From contig JAHZLQ010000013.1 in NCBI GenBank assembly GCA_022599775.1, positions 1 to 49,117 of the forward strand: 49,117 bases of DNA, read 5' to 3'. The stretch comes from Gammaproteobacteria bacterium. GTDB taxonomy: Bacteria > Pseudomonadota > Gammaproteobacteria > Nevskiales > Nevskiaceae. This document shows positions 6,931 to 16,185 of this stretch, piece by piece. The position numbers and the translations under genes were made by a program. A model generated the notes under the pieces. It saw only the letters and a list, made by a program, of their open reading frames with translations. It had not been told where the DNA came from and did no database searches. Every line of letters starts with the position of its first letter. The stretch's first letter is position 1.

Positions 6931-9603
6931 ATGCCCGAAATCCAGCTTTCCCCGGCCGCGCAACTGCACTGGCTCGAATCCGCCGAGCCCGGCACCGAGT
7001 TCCCGGACAGGGATATCGCCGGCACTTTCAACTCGAACTGGCGCGAGGGGCTGTTTCTGCTGGCCGCACGCCGGCCGCCGACGCTCGCCTGGCCCGGCCT
7101 GCGCTACTGGCAGGGTATTTCGGCAACCTATCTGACACTCCTGTGCCATGTATCGCCGGATGCCGCCGATACCGGCGATACCGGTGTGCCGCCGCCAGCA
7201 CCGGCCCAGCTCGACGGCTGGATACTCGGCGCGCCACCGCTGTCCGGCGGCGAGTACCTGTCCGCCGAGCTGCTGCTGGCGATCTGGCAGGCGCTGGACG
7301 GGTGGGTGCAGCAGACGCTGAAGGCGGACGGCGGCCCGGGACGCTTCATGGAGAAGCGCGCGCCGAAGTGGCGCCAAGTCGGCCGGGTGTGTCTGCATCT
7401 GGCGGAGAACAAGGCCGATCCGGAGAGGCCGTTCGCGTTTATGGCCACCTACACCAGCGGCCTGAGCGAGGCCGGTCGCCCGCGCCATCTGCCGCTCGGC
7501 AAGGCGCTGGAACAGTACGCCGGGGCACGCAACCGCGCCGCCCTGCTGCGCCTGCTGACACCCCTGCAGCAGGCCTCCGAGCGCCTGCCGTGGCTGCGCG
7601 AGCTGATGGGCAGCGGCGACATCTACCGCCCGCGCGCCTGGGCGCCGCCGGCCGCCTACCGTCTGCTGCAAAGCGTGCCACAGCTCGAGGATTGCGGCCT
7701 CACGGTGCGCATTCCGGACTGGTGGAAAACCCGACCGCGGCCGCAGGTGAAGCTGAACGTGGAGCAGCGCCAGGGCGCGGCGCTGGGCCTGGACGCCGTG
7801 CTGGATTTCGATCTGAGTCTGGCGCTGGGCGACGAGAAGCTGAGCGCGGCGGACCTCGAGGCCCTGCTGCGCGGCGACGATGGTCTGGTGCTGTTCAAGG
7901 GCCGCTGGGTCGAAGTCGATCACGAACGTCTGCAGCAGGCCCTGGATCACTGGCGCGGCGTCGAACGGCAGGCGCGCGCCGGTGAAATCGGCTTCATCGA
8001 GGGCATGCGCCTGCTGGCCGGCGCGCCGGTGGACCTGCGCGACGACGGCGCTGCCGAGGCGCGCGAGTGGAGCTTCGTGGAAGCCGGTCCGGCGCTGCGC
8101 AGCACGCTGGCGCAACTGCGCGAACCCTCGAGCCTGCAGGCTCCGGACGCCGATCGCGACCTCAAGGCGCAGTTGCGCCCATACCAGCGCCACGGCGTGA
8201 ACTGGCTGCATTTTCTGAGCCGGCTGGGGCTCGGTGCCTGCCTCGCGGACGACATGGGCCTGGGCAAGACCGTGCAGGTGCTGGCGCTGCTGCTGAGCCT
8301 GCGCGGCACGGCCGCGAGGCCCTCGCTGCTGGTGGTGCCGGCTTCGCTGCTCGGCAACTGGCGTGCCGAGGCGCAGCGTTTCGCACCGTCACTGAAACTG
8401 CAGTTCCTGCATCCGGCGGAAGCCGCGCGTGACGAACTGGCCCGCATCGCCGAAACCCCGGCCCTGCTCGGCGCCTGCGAGCTGGCCGTGACCACCTATT
8501 CGATGCTGCACCGCCAGCCCTGGCTGCGCGGCGTGGACTGGCAGCTGGTGATCCTGGACGAAGCGCAGGCGATCAAGAACCCCGAAACCCGGCAGAGCAA
8601 GGCGGTCAAGGCGCTCAAGGCGCAGGCGCGCATCGCCCTGACCGGTACGCCGGTCGAGAACCGGCTTGGCGATCTGTGGTCGCTGTTCGACTTCATCAAT
8701 CCCGGCCTGCTCGGCAACGCCACTACCTTCAAGACCTTCGCCAAGCGTCTCGGCGAAGGCCCGGAGCCAAGCTACGCGCCGTTGCGGCAACTGATCTCGC
8801 CCTACGTCCTGCGGCGCATGAAGACCGACCGCAGCATCATCGCCGACCTGCCGCCCAAGACCGAGACGCCGCAGTTCTGCACCCTGTCCAGGCCGCAGGC
8901 GCGGCTCTACGAGCAGGTGGTCGAAAACCTCGCCCGCGCGCTCGACTCCGCCGAAGGCATCGCCCGCTCCGGGCTCGTGCTGCAGACCCTGATGCGTCTC
9001 AAGCAGGTCTGCAACCATCCCAGCCAGCTGAGCGGCGACGGCACATTCGAGCCGGCCGCCAGCGGCAAGTTCCAGCGTCTGGCGGAGCTTTGCGAGGAAC
9101 TTGCGGAGCGCCAGGACCGGGTGCTGGTGTTCACGCAGTTCCGTGAAATCATCGACCCGCTGTCGCAGCATCTGGCCGGCATCTTCGGCCGGCCGGGGCT
9201 GAGCCTGCACGGCGCAACCGCGGTGCGCGCGCGCCAGGACATCGTGAACCGCTTCCAGGCCGCGGACGGCCCGCCGTTCCTGGTGCTGTCGCTGAAGGCC
9301 AGCGGCACCGGGCTCAACCTCACCGCCGCCAACCACGTGATCCACTTCGACCGCTGGTGGAACCCCGCCGTCGAAAACCAGGCCACCGACCGCGCGTTTC
9401 GCATCGGCCAGAAGCGCCACGTACTGGTCCACAAGTTCGTCACGCGCGGTACCATCGAAGAGCGTATCGACACGCTGATCGCCGACAAGCAGAAGCTCTC
9501 CGACGAACTGCTGACCGGCGGTGGTGAAGTCAGGCTGAGCGAGTTTCCGGATGAGCAGTTGCTGGAGCTGGTGCGTCTCGATGTCAACCGCGCCCTGATG
9601 TAG
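6931..9603 (+). CDS. SNF2-family DEAD-like ATPase/helicase
   Basis: An 890-residue superfamily 2 protein. Residues 1-390 are the poorly conserved N-terminal region found in bacterial SNF2 proteins. The motor starts with KAQLRPYQRHGVNWLHFL (about 413-430). It has Walker A LADDMGLGKT (about 437-446), Walker B LVILDEAQAIKNP (about 540-552), LTGTPVENRLGDLWSLFDF (about 570-588), and a helicase C lobe ending in QATDRAFRIGQ (about 816-826). These are all intact, so it should be an active DNA translocase. Family members are cytosolic and most lack a known role; RapA recycles RNA polymerase, but this is not RapA by layout. The next gene, 8 bases downstream, is a SWIM protein, a frequent partner of such ATPases. 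Confidence 0.93.
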   Translation: MPEIQLSPAAQLHWLESAEPGTEFPDRDIAGTFNSNWREGLFLLAARRPPTLAWPGLRYWQGISATYLTLLCHVSPDAADTGDTGVPPPAPAQLDGWILGAPPLSGGEYLSAELLLAIWQALDGWVQQTLKADGGPGRFMEKRAPKWRQVGRVCLHLAENKADPERPFAFMATYTSGLSEAGRPRHLPLGKALEQYAGARNRAALLRLLTPLQQASERLPWLRELMGSGDIYRPRAWAPPAAYRLLQSVPQLEDCGLTVRIPDWWKTRPRPQVKLNVEQRQGAALGLDAVLDFDLSLALGDEKLSAADLEALLRGDDGLVLFKGRWVEVDHERLQQALDHWRGVERQARAGEIGFIEGMRLLAGAPVDLRDDGAAEAREWSFVEAGPALRSTLAQLREPSSLQAPDADRDLKAQLRPYQRHGVNWLHFLSRLGLGACLADDMGLGKTVQVLALLLSLRGTAARPSLLVVPASLLGNWRAEAQRFAPSLKLQFLHPAEAARDELARIAETPALLGACELAVTTYSMLHRQPWLRGVDWQLVILDEAQAIKNPETRQSKAVKALKAQARIALTGTPVENRLGDLWSLFDFINPGLLGNATTFKTFAKRLGEGPEPSYAPLRQLISPYVLRRMKTDRSIIADLPPKTETPQFCTLSRPQARLYEQVVENLARALDSAEGIARSGLVLQTLMRLKQVCNHPSQLSGDGTFEPAASGKFQRLAELCEELAERQDRVLVFTQFREIIDPLSQHLAGIFGRPGLSLHGATAVRARQDIVNRFQAADGPPFLVLSLKASGTGLNLTAANHVIHFDRWWNPAVENQATDRAFRIGQKRHVLVHKFVTRGTIEERIDTLIADKQKLSDELLTGGGEVRLSEFPDEQLLELVRLDVNRALM

Positions 9604-9611
9604 GAAAGCTC

Positions 9612-10616
9612 ATGTCATACGGATTCGGACCGTGGAAACCCTATGTACCGGTCGCCGAGCGGCGCGCCAAAGCCGAGCGCCAGACCGCGAAACTGGCCAA
9701 GCGCATTGGCGACATGCAGCCGGTGCGTATCGAAGGCCGCAGCATCGCCCGAAGCTTCTGGGGCAAGGGCTGGTGCCGGCACCTGGAATCGTTCTCGGAC
9801 TTCGAGAACCGCCTGCCGCGCGGACGCAGCTATGTCCGCAACAACGCCGTCTGCGACCTTCGGATCGAATCGGGCCGAATCGAGGCACGCGTGATCGGCA
9901 GCGAGACGTACCGCGTTGAAATCGACATCACGCCGTTCGGCCCGGCGGCCTGGGACCTGCTCAAGAGCCGATGCGCCGGCGAAATCGAGTCGCTGCTGGC
10001 GCTGCTGCAGGGGCGGCTGTCGGAGCCGGTGATGCGTGCCGTCGCCAACCGGGAACAGGGCCTGTTCCCGAAGCCCGGCGAAATGAAGCTCCGCTGCAGT
10101 TGCCCGGACTGGGCCGAAATGTGCAAGCACGTGGCCGCCGCGCTGTACGGCATCGGCAATCGCCTGGACCATCAGCCGGAACTGCTGTTCCAACTGCGCG
10201 GCGTGGACGCCGCCGAACTGATCGATTCCGGCTTTACCGCCCCGGCCGCCGGCGATGCCGGCGATACCGGCGCGGACGGCTCGCTGGCCGCCGATCAGCT
10301 CGGCGCAATCTTCGGCGTCGAATTCGACGAAACCCCGGCGGCGCCGCCCCAGGCGGTCAAAAAGAAAGCCGCAGCAGCACCCGCCGGCAAGGCGGCCAAA
10401 CGCACCGCCGCCGAATTCATCCCGACCGGCGACGCCGTCGCCGCCCTGCGCGAGCGGCTCGGCCTGTCGATGTCCGCCTTCGGCATGAAACTGGACGTCA
10501 CGGGCCCCACGATCAAGCGCTGGGAGTCCCTGGGGCCGGCGCGGCTCAACGCCCATCCGGATTCGCTGGTGGCCTTGAAGCGTCTGCATCGGCGAACGAT
10601 GCGGGAGCGGAGCTGA
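9612..10616 (+). CDS. SWIM zinc-finger protein with C-terminal HTH
   Basis: A 334-residue protein. Its N-terminal half (YGFGPWKPYVPVAERRAKAE..., then RSFWGKGWCRHLESFSDF) is the usual front of bacterial SWIM proteins. Residues about 160-180 carry the SWIM finger LRCSCPDWAEMCKHVAAALY, a CxC...CxH zinc site. A linker rich in Ala, Gly, Asp and Lys leads to residues about 275-330. There ALRERLGLSMSAFGMKLDVT followed by TIKRWE looks like an XRE-like helix-turn-helix. The gene starts 8 bases after the SNF2 gene and its ribosome site AGGAAAG overlaps that stop, so translation may be coupled. A DNA-directed partner for the SNF2 motor is plausible but unproven. Confidence 0.88.
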   Translation: MSYGFGPWKPYVPVAERRAKAERQTAKLAKRIGDMQPVRIEGRSIARSFWGKGWCRHLESFSDFENRLPRGRSYVRNNAVCDLRIESGRIEARVIGSETYRVEIDITPFGPAAWDLLKSRCAGEIESLLALLQGRLSEPVMRAVANREQGLFPKPGEMKLRCSCPDWAEMCKHVAAALYGIGNRLDHQPELLFQLRGVDAAELIDSGFTAPAAGDAGDTGADGSLAADQLGAIFGVEFDETPAAPPQAVKKKAAAAPAGKAAKRTAAEFIPTGDAVAALRERLGLSMSAFGMKLDVTGPTIKRWESLGPARLNAHPDSLVALKRLHRRTMRERS

Positions 10617-10672
10617 AGAAGCGGTGGGCGGGCCGGCGCTGAATGCCCGGAGAACGATTCGATCCCCGGCGG

Positions 10673-12640
10673 CTATGGCGCTGGTCTGTAGACGCCATCC
10701 GGCGCGCCGCCGAACAGCGAGTCGAGCAGCTGCGCGAGCTCGTCGGCGTGCAGCGGCTTGGTCAGGTGCGCGCAGAAGCCGGCGGCCGCACTGTCCTCGC
10801 GATCCTGGTCCTGTCCGTAACCGGTGGCAGCAACCAGCCTCGGCGGGCGTTCGACCTGCGCGGTGATGTGTCGGGCGACTTCCAGACCGCTCATGCCGGG
10901 CAGGCCAATATCAAGAATGACCAGATCGGGCGCGCCGGTGTTGACGGCCTCGAGCGCAGCGGGGCCGTCGTAGGCCACGTCGGTGCGGTAACCCATACGC
11001 TCTAGCAGCAGTGCCATCGTTTTCGCCGCATCGCGGTTGTCGTCGACCACCAGGATGCTGCGCAGCGCGGCCGCCCCGGGGCGTTCGCGCGATACTGCGT
11101 CCGTCCCGGACGGCCGCTCGGTGGTGGGTAGCCGCACGATGAATTCGCTGCCCTTGCCGGGGTGCCCGGAGCTGTAGGCGGCGACATCGCCGCCGTGCAG
11201 TGCCACCAGTTGCTGTACCAGGCTCAGTCCCAGCCCCAGCCCGCCCTCGCTGCGCGCCACATCCTGTTCACCCTGCACGAACAGATCGAACAGCTGCGGT
11301 AACAGCTTCGGCGGAATGCCGATGCCGTTGTCACCGACGGACAGTTCCGCGTTCGGGCCGGCTTCGCGCAGGCTCACGGCGATGCGCCCACCGGGCGGCG
11401 TGTACTTGGCTGCGTTCGTGAGCAGGTTGCCGATGATCTGCGCGATACGCGTGCGGTCGCCCCGGACCCAGAGTTCGGGACACTCGATATCCACGTCGAG
11501 CGTATGCGAGCGACTCCGGATCAAAGGCTCGGATGCTTCGATCGCCTCCAGGGTCGCGTCGCGCAAATCCAGCGGCACCAGGTCGAGACGCACTTTGCCG
11601 CTGGTGATGCGGCCGACGTCGAGCAGGTCGTCGATCAGGCGGCGCATCTGATCGACCTGCCGCGCGATCACGTCCCGTGTCATGCGCAGCGTCTCGGATT
11701 CGATGGATTCCATCTCCATGATCGTCAGCGCGCTGACGATCGGCGCCAGCGGATTGCGCAGTTCGTGGCCCAGCATCGCGAGGAAGGTCGTGACGCGGCG
11801 CCCTTCCTCTTCGAGCACGCTGATCCGGCGCCGTTCCGTGAGATCGCGCGTGACCTTGGCGAAACCGATGTGCCGGCCGCTGTGGTCGCGCACCGCGGTG
11901 ATCACCACGCTGGCCCAGAACCGCGAGCCGTCCTTGCGCACGCGCCAGCCCTCGTCCTCAAAACGCCCATCCGCGAGCGCGCGGCGCAGCTCCTCGGCCG
12001 GCCAGCCGCTTTCGGCCACGTCGCGGGGATAAAATACCGAGAAATGCTGGCCGATGATTTCCTCGGCCTCGTAGCCCTTGTTCAGCCTGGCGCCGGCGTT
12101 CCAGCTGGAGATGATGCCATCCGGATCGAGCATGAAAATGGCGTAGTCCTTGACTCCCTCCACCATCAGCCGGAAACGCTCTTCGCTCGTGCGCAACAGT
12201 TCTTCCTGCCGCCGCCGCTCGCTGAGGTCCCGCGTAATCTTTGAATAACCGCGCAGCGCACCGTCGGCATCGATCAGGCGCGTGAGTACGATATTCGCCC
12301 AGAAGCGCGTGCCGTCCTTGCGCAGCCGCCAGCCTTCGTCCTCGAAGCGTCCCTGCACACGTGCCGCATCAAGCTCACGCTGCGGCCAATCGACATCCAG
12401 CAGGTCGGACGGATAAAACATCGAGAAGTGCCTGCCGATGACCTCGGCCGCCTCGTAGCCCTTCATCTGCCGGGCCCCCGCGTTCCAGCTCAGGACGCGA
12501 CCCTCCGGGTCCAGCAGGAGAATCGCGTAGTCGAGCACCGAATCGACCATCAGGCGATAGTCCGCGTCGTTGACCGGCCGAACCGCGGGTGCTTCGGCCG
12601 GCATCGGCATGCCCCCCTCTTCCGGGCCGGCAATTTTCAT
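10673..12640 (-). CDS. Hybrid histidine kinase, PAS-PAS-HisKA-HATPase-REC
   Basis: A 655-residue soluble sensor kinase with no membrane segment. PAS 1 spans about 26-145 and PAS 2 about 155-272. The phosphoacceptor is His292 in LGHELRNP. The HATPase has N box NLLTNAAKYTP (405-415), G1 DNGIGIP (437-443) and G2 GGLGLGLSLV (466-475). A receiver (about 527-645) begins ILVVDDN and has phosphoacceptor Asp577 in LDIGLPGMSG. The second receiver Asp and a Lys (TKP, 627-629) are in place. With no output domain, signalling must pass to another protein, by phosphorelay or by the receiver itself. No partner regulator is adjacent. The two PAS domains are strikingly alike. The gene follows argH on the same strand after 108 bases. 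Confidence 0.92.
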   Translation of the reverse strand: MKIAGPEEGGMPMPAEAPAVRPVNDADYRLMVDSVLDYAILLLDPEGRVLSWNAGARQMKGYEAAEVIGRHFSMFYPSDLLDVDWPQRELDAARVQGRFEDEGWRLRKDGTRFWANIVLTRLIDADGALRGYSKITRDLSERRRQEELLRTSEERFRLMVEGVKDYAIFMLDPDGIISSWNAGARLNKGYEAEEIIGQHFSVFYPRDVAESGWPAEELRRALADGRFEDEGWRVRKDGSRFWASVVITAVRDHSGRHIGFAKVTRDLTERRRISVLEEEGRRVTTFLAMLGHELRNPLAPIVSALTIMEMESIESETLRMTRDVIARQVDQMRRLIDDLLDVGRITSGKVRLDLVPLDLRDATLEAIEASEPLIRSRSHTLDVDIECPELWVRGDRTRIAQIIGNLLTNAAKYTPPGGRIAVSLREAGPNAELSVGDNGIGIPPKLLPQLFDLFVQGEQDVARSEGGLGLGLSLVQQLVALHGGDVAAYSSGHPGKGSEFIVRLPTTERPSGTDAVSRERPGAAALRSILVVDDNRDAAKTMALLLERMGYRTDVAYDGPAALEAVNTGAPDLVILDIGLPGMSGLEVARHITAQVERPPRLVAATGYGQDQDREDSAAAGFCAHLTKPLHADELAQLLDSLFGGAPDGVYRPAP

Positions 12641-12748
12641 GGCACAGCGTCCTTCGAAACCTGGCGTATGGTCGACCGAGTGTAGGCCAGACCTGGGGCG
12701 TGCCGATAGCAGCCGACGGCCGCTTCGGGGACAGGCTGGCGGCTGGGC

Positions 12749-14143
12749 TTATCCGGCGGCACGCGCCCGCGCGATGGCGGCGCGTACCTGTCGTGGACTG
12801 GTGCCGCCGATGTGGTCACGCGCGGCGACGGAGCCTTCCACGGTCAGCACCGCGTACACGTCCTCACCGATCAGGGCCGAAAAGCCGCGCAGGGTGTCGA
12901 TCGGCAGTTCCGAGAGGTCGCAGCCCTGTTCCACGGCGTGCCCCACGGCGGCGCCGACCACGTGATGCGCGTCGCGAAAGGCCAGCCCCTTGCGCACCAG
13001 ATAGTCGGCCAGATCGGTGGCGGTGGAATAGCCCTTGAACGCGGCTTCGCGACAGATTTCGCGGTTCACGCTGATGTGCGGAAACATGTCTGCATACAGG
13101 CGCACGCAGGCGGACACGGTGTCGATCGCGTCGAACAGCGGCTCCTTGTCTTCCTGATTGTCGCGGTTGTAGGCCAGCGGCTGGCCCTTCATCAGCACCA
13201 GCAAGGCCTGCAGATCACCGATCACACGACCGGTCTTGCCACGGATCAGCTCCGGCACGTCCGGGTTCTTCTTCTGCGGCATGATGCTGGAACCGGTGCA
13301 GTAGCGGTCCGGCAGGCGGATGAAGCCGAACATCGGCGTGACCCACAGAATCAGTTCCTCGCTCCAGCGCGACAGGTGCACCTGGGTGAGGCTGGCGGCG
13401 GCGCAGAACTCGATCGCGAAATCCCGGTCCGAAACGGCGTCCAGCGAATTCTCGGTCACCCCGTCGAAGCCCAGCTGCTCGGCGACGTACTCGCGGTCGA
13501 TCGGGTAGACCGTGCCGGCCAGCGCAGCCGAGCCCAGCGGCAGAACGTTGGTGCGGCGACGCGCATCGATGAAGCGCGCACGGTCGCGCAGGATCTGCTC
13601 GCGCCAGGCCAGCATGTGATGGCCGAAGGTTACCGGCTGCGCGATCTGCAGATGGGTGAAGCCCGGCATGATCGAATCGGCCTCGCGTTCGGCCAGATCC
13701 AGCAGGGCGTCGGCGAGGCGCGTCATGTCCGCCACCAGTGCGTCGATGGCGTCGCGCACATAGAGGCGGATATCGGTGGCGACCTGATCATTGCGGCTGC
13801 GCCCGGTATGCAGTTTCTTGCCGAGTTCGCCGATGCTCTCTGTCAGCCGCGACTCGATGTTCATGTGCACGTCTTCAAGCGCGGTCTTCCATTCGAAGCG
13901 ACCGGCTTCGATGTCGGCAAGAATGGCGTCGAGCCCGTCGACGATGACCTGCGCCTCGCCGTTCGCCAGCACGCCGACGCGCTCGAGCATGCGCGCGTGC
14001 GCCTGCGAACCGCGAATGTCGTGACGGTACAGTCGTTGGTCGAAGCTCACCGATTCGGAGAACTGCTCGACCAGTGCGGACGTGGATTCGCTGAAGCGTC
14101 CGCCCCAGAGTTTGCGATTGCCGTCCTGTGAATCCTGGCTCAT
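12749..14143 (-). CDS. argH: Argininosuccinate lyase
   Basis: A 464-residue fumarase/aspartase superfamily enzyme that splits argininosuccinate to arginine and fumarate, the last step of arginine synthesis. The N-terminus [25 protein letters not shown] is typical. [13 protein letters not shown] gives the substrate-binding loop. TAxx-type region [20 protein letters not shown] follows, and the signature loop [20 protein letters not shown] holds the catalytic Ser. Length is normal and all motifs are intact. The ATG at 14143 was chosen because the conserved sequence begins directly after MSQDSQDGN; a much longer upstream reading is unrelated. It is divergent from algZ, the order also found in Pseudomonas. 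Confidence 0.97.
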   Translation of the reverse strand: MSQDSQDGNRKLWGGRFSESTSALVEQFSESVSFDQRLYRHDIRGSQAHARMLERVGVLANGEAQVIVDGLDAILADIEAGRFEWKTALEDVHMNIESRLTESIGELGKKLHTGRSRNDQVATDIRLYVRDAIDALVADMTRLADALLDLAEREADSIMPGFTHLQIAQPVTFGHHMLAWREQILRDRARFIDARRRTNVLPLGSAALAGTVYPIDREYVAEQLGFDGVTENSLDAVSDRDFAIEFCAAASLTQVHLSRWSEELILWVTPMFGFIRLPDRYCTGSSIMPQKKNPDVPELIRGKTGRVIGDLQALLVLMKGQPLAYNRDNQEDKEPLFDAIDTVSACVRLYADMFPHISVNREICREAAFKGYSTATDLADYLVRKGLAFRDAHHVVGAAVGHAVEQGCDLSELPIDTLRGFSALIGEDVYAVLTVEGSVAARDHIGGTSPRQVRAAIARARAAG

Positions 14144-14170
14144 GCATCCAACCTTCAAATTTGGGGCCGT

Positions 14171-14176
14171 AGTATA
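14171..14176 (-). promoter_or_regulatory. Candidate -10 element for argH
   Basis: On the minus strand TATACT matches five of six bases of the -10 consensus, 27 bases before the argH ATG. The matching -35 region is weak (TCTATC-like at 17 bases spacing). Confidence 0.4.
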
Positions 14177-14242
14177 GAGGGCGCGTGGGGACGGATAGAC
14201 GGCGGAACGGAGTGGTGGTTCGCGCACCCGGGCCGGCTCCAA

Positions 14243-14248
14243 TATAGT
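14243..14248 (+). promoter_or_regulatory. Candidate -10 element for algZ
   Basis: TATAGT on the plus strand matches five of six -10 bases and lies 64 bases before the algZ start, giving a leader of about 58 bases. No convincing -35 is visible. No AlgR-box-like sequence was recognised in the gap. Confidence 0.35.
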
Positions 14249-14312
14249 CCGCGCAACCGGGAGCGACGCCGCGTCGCGTCGAAGTACGACCCAAGAGCCA
14301 AATATCATCAAC

Positions 14313-15386
14313 GTGAGCACCAGCCAGCCGTCGATCGATCTGCAGGGCCTGATCCCGAACTTCTGTCAGTGGCGGTCGCTGCTCACGCTGATGGTACTGA
14401 TGGAACTGGTCGCCGTGGTGCTGACGCTGGCAGGCCCGGCCGACGCCTCGCTGTTTCCGGCGCGCTTCATGCTGATCTCGCTGTATCTGCAATGGCTCGG
14501 CATCAGCGTGGCCGGCGTGTTGTGCCTCGCGCGGCGCTGGTTGCTGCTGGCCCGCCCCAAGATCGTGTTCTTCGTGAGCTGGGGTCTGATTCTGGCGGTG
14601 ACGACGATCGTCAGCGATCTCGGCTACCGGCTGGCGCAACTCGCAATCGACCAGATGTTTCTGTCCGGCGAAACGCGCTATCAGTTCGTGCTGCGCAATC
14701 TGGCGATCAGCGCCATCGTCGGCCTGATGATGCTGCGCTACTTCTGGGCGCGCGATCAGTGGCGCAATCAGGTCACGGCCGAAGGCGAGGCGCGCTATCA
14801 GGCGCTGCACGCGCGCATCCGGCCGCACTTCCTGTTCAACAGCCTCAACAGTCTGGCGGCATTGTTCCCGATCAAGCCGGCGGCGGCGGAGATGATGGTT
14901 GAGGATCTCGCCGACCTGTTCCGCGTGAGCCTGGACACGCGCCACCGGCTGGTGCCGCTGCACGAGGAGCTGGACCTGGTACGCAAATATCTTCGCATCG
15001 AACAGACGCGGCTCGGCGCACGCCTCGGCGCCGACTGGGACGTACCGGAATCGCTGATGAACGCGCAGATTCCGCTGCTGACGATCCAGCCGCTGGTGGA
15101 GAATGCGGTCTATCACGGCGTGGCCAAGGTGGCCGGCGCCGCAACCATCGCGGTGCGCGCCCAGGACAACGGACGCCACATGCTGATCGATGTTGAAAAC
15201 CCCCTGCCGCCCGATGACGAACCGGGCCACACCGGTTCACGTACGGCGGTCGAAAACATTGCCCAGCGCCTGCGCCTGATTTACGGTGAGGGCGCAACAT
15301 TGGCGCTGGATCGCAGCGAGGGCGTGTTTCGCGCCCGGCTGCGTTTACCGATAGTGGACGCAGGAAAGTCCGGATACCAAGCATGA
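14313..15386 (+). CDS. algZ: Sensor histidine kinase AlgZ/FimS (LytS type)
   Basis: A 357-residue inner-membrane kinase of the His_kinase (PF06580) class. About four hydrophobic helices span residues 22-145. The phosphoacceptor region is [20 protein letters not shown], with His172, and the short HATPase has [16 protein letters not shown] and ends near 350. In Pseudomonas AlgZ/FimS works with AlgR to control twitching motility and alginate. The start is a GTG at 14313 with no clear ribosome site, so its exact position is uncertain. It overlaps algR by four bases (ATGA), so the pair is co-translated. The divergent argH and downstream heme genes match the Pseudomonas locus, which supports the name. 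Confidence 0.9.
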   Translation: MSTSQPSIDLQGLIPNFCQWRSLLTLMVLMELVAVVLTLAGPADASLFPARFMLISLYLQWLGISVAGVLCLARRWLLLARPKIVFFVSWGLILAVTTIVSDLGYRLAQLAIDQMFLSGETRYQFVLRNLAISAIVGLMMLRYFWARDQWRNQVTAEGEARYQALHARIRPHFLFNSLNSLAALFPIKPAAAEMMVEDLADLFRVSLDTRHRLVPLHEELDLVRKYLRIEQTRLGARLGADWDVPESLMNAQIPLLTIQPLVENAVYHGVAKVAGAATIAVRAQDNGRHMLIDVENPLPPDDEPGHTGSRTAVENIAQRLRLIYGEGATLALDRSEGVFRARLRLPIVDAGKSGYQA

Positions 15387-16135
15387 GAGTTGTAATCGTC
15401 GATGATGAACCCTTGGCGCGTGAACGCCTGCGCCGCCTCCTGACGGAGTTCCCGGGCTATGACGTGGTCGGCGAGGCCGGCGACGGCGAATCCGCTCTGG
15501 AACTGATCGACGAGGAACAGCCCGATCTGGTGTTCCTGGATATCCGCATGGGCGGCATGGACGGTCTGCAGGTAGCGCGGCAGCTATCGGAGGAGGACGT
15601 GCCGCCAGCCGTGATCTTCACCACGGCCTACGCCGAGCATGCGCTGTCGGCTTTCGACACCGCGGCGACCGCCTATCTGCTCAAACCGATTCGCAAGGAA
15701 AAACTGCGCGACGCGATGGTCAAGGTGCGGCGTCCCAGTCGCGCGCAACGCCCTGGCGGTGAAGCCAAGCCCGGCGACCGGCCCAAGCGCGAGTTCGTGC
15801 TGGCAACCACACGCGACGGCCTGATCCGCGTGCCGGCCGATGACATCGTCTACTTCCTGGCCGATCAGAAATACACCACCGTGCACCATCTGCATGGCGA
15901 GGTGCTGATCGAGGAGTCACTGAAAACCCTGGAGCAGGACTTCGAACCCTGGTTCCTGCGCGTGCACCGCAAAGCGCTGGTGGCCACGCGCTTCATCCAG
16001 GCACTGGAGCGCGGTCGTGGTGAGGACGAGCATCACTGGTTGCGACTGCGTCACGCCCATAACCTGTTGCCGGTGTCGCGGCGCCGCCTGGCCGAGGTCC
16101 GTCGTTTCATCACCGAAAGTTCACACGGCGAATAA
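15383..16135 (+). CDS. algR: Response regulator AlgR (REC-LytTR)
   Basis: A 250-residue response regulator. The receiver occupies residues 1-120: [17 protein letters not shown], phosphoacceptor Asp53 in [13 protein letters not shown], the switch Thr in [10 protein letters not shown], and Lys in [10 protein letters not shown] LytTR DNA-binding domain covers about 140-245 ([26 protein letters not shown]..., ..[12 protein letters not shown]). AlgR family members activate genes for pili, biofilm and alginate. The start overlaps the algZ stop as ATGA. hemC follows after 50 bases, as in Pseudomonas. Confidence 0.93.
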   Translation: MRVVIVDDEPLARERLRRLLTEFPGYDVVGEAGDGESALELIDEEQPDLVFLDIRMGGMDGLQVARQLSEEDVPPAVIFTTAYAEHALSAFDTAATAYLLKPIRKEKLRDAMVKVRRPSRAQRPGGEAKPGDRPKREFVLATTRDGLIRVPADDIVYFLADQKYTTVHHLHGEVLIEESLKTLEQDFEPWFLRVHRKALVATRFIQALERGRGEDEHHWLRLRHAHNLLPVSRRRLAEVRRFITESSHGE

Positions 16136-16185
16136 ACGTCGTCCGGACTTCCTGCACGCCGCCCGTCGTTCAAGGTCGCCATTAC

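Noticed and set aside
6415-8211. Long minus-strand frame of 598 codons opposite the hydrolase and SNF2 genes
   Set aside because: Composition is Arg/Gln/His-heavy with no domain; it is the antisense shadow of strongly conserved genes in high-GC DNA.
12812-14131. Plus-strand frame of 439 codons opposite argH
   Set aside because: Entirely antisense to argH and without conserved sequence.
13875-15230. Minus-strand frame of 451 codons opposite algZ and argH start
   Set aside because: Overlaps two well-supported genes and would cover their promoters; low-complexity Gln/His/Arg sequence.
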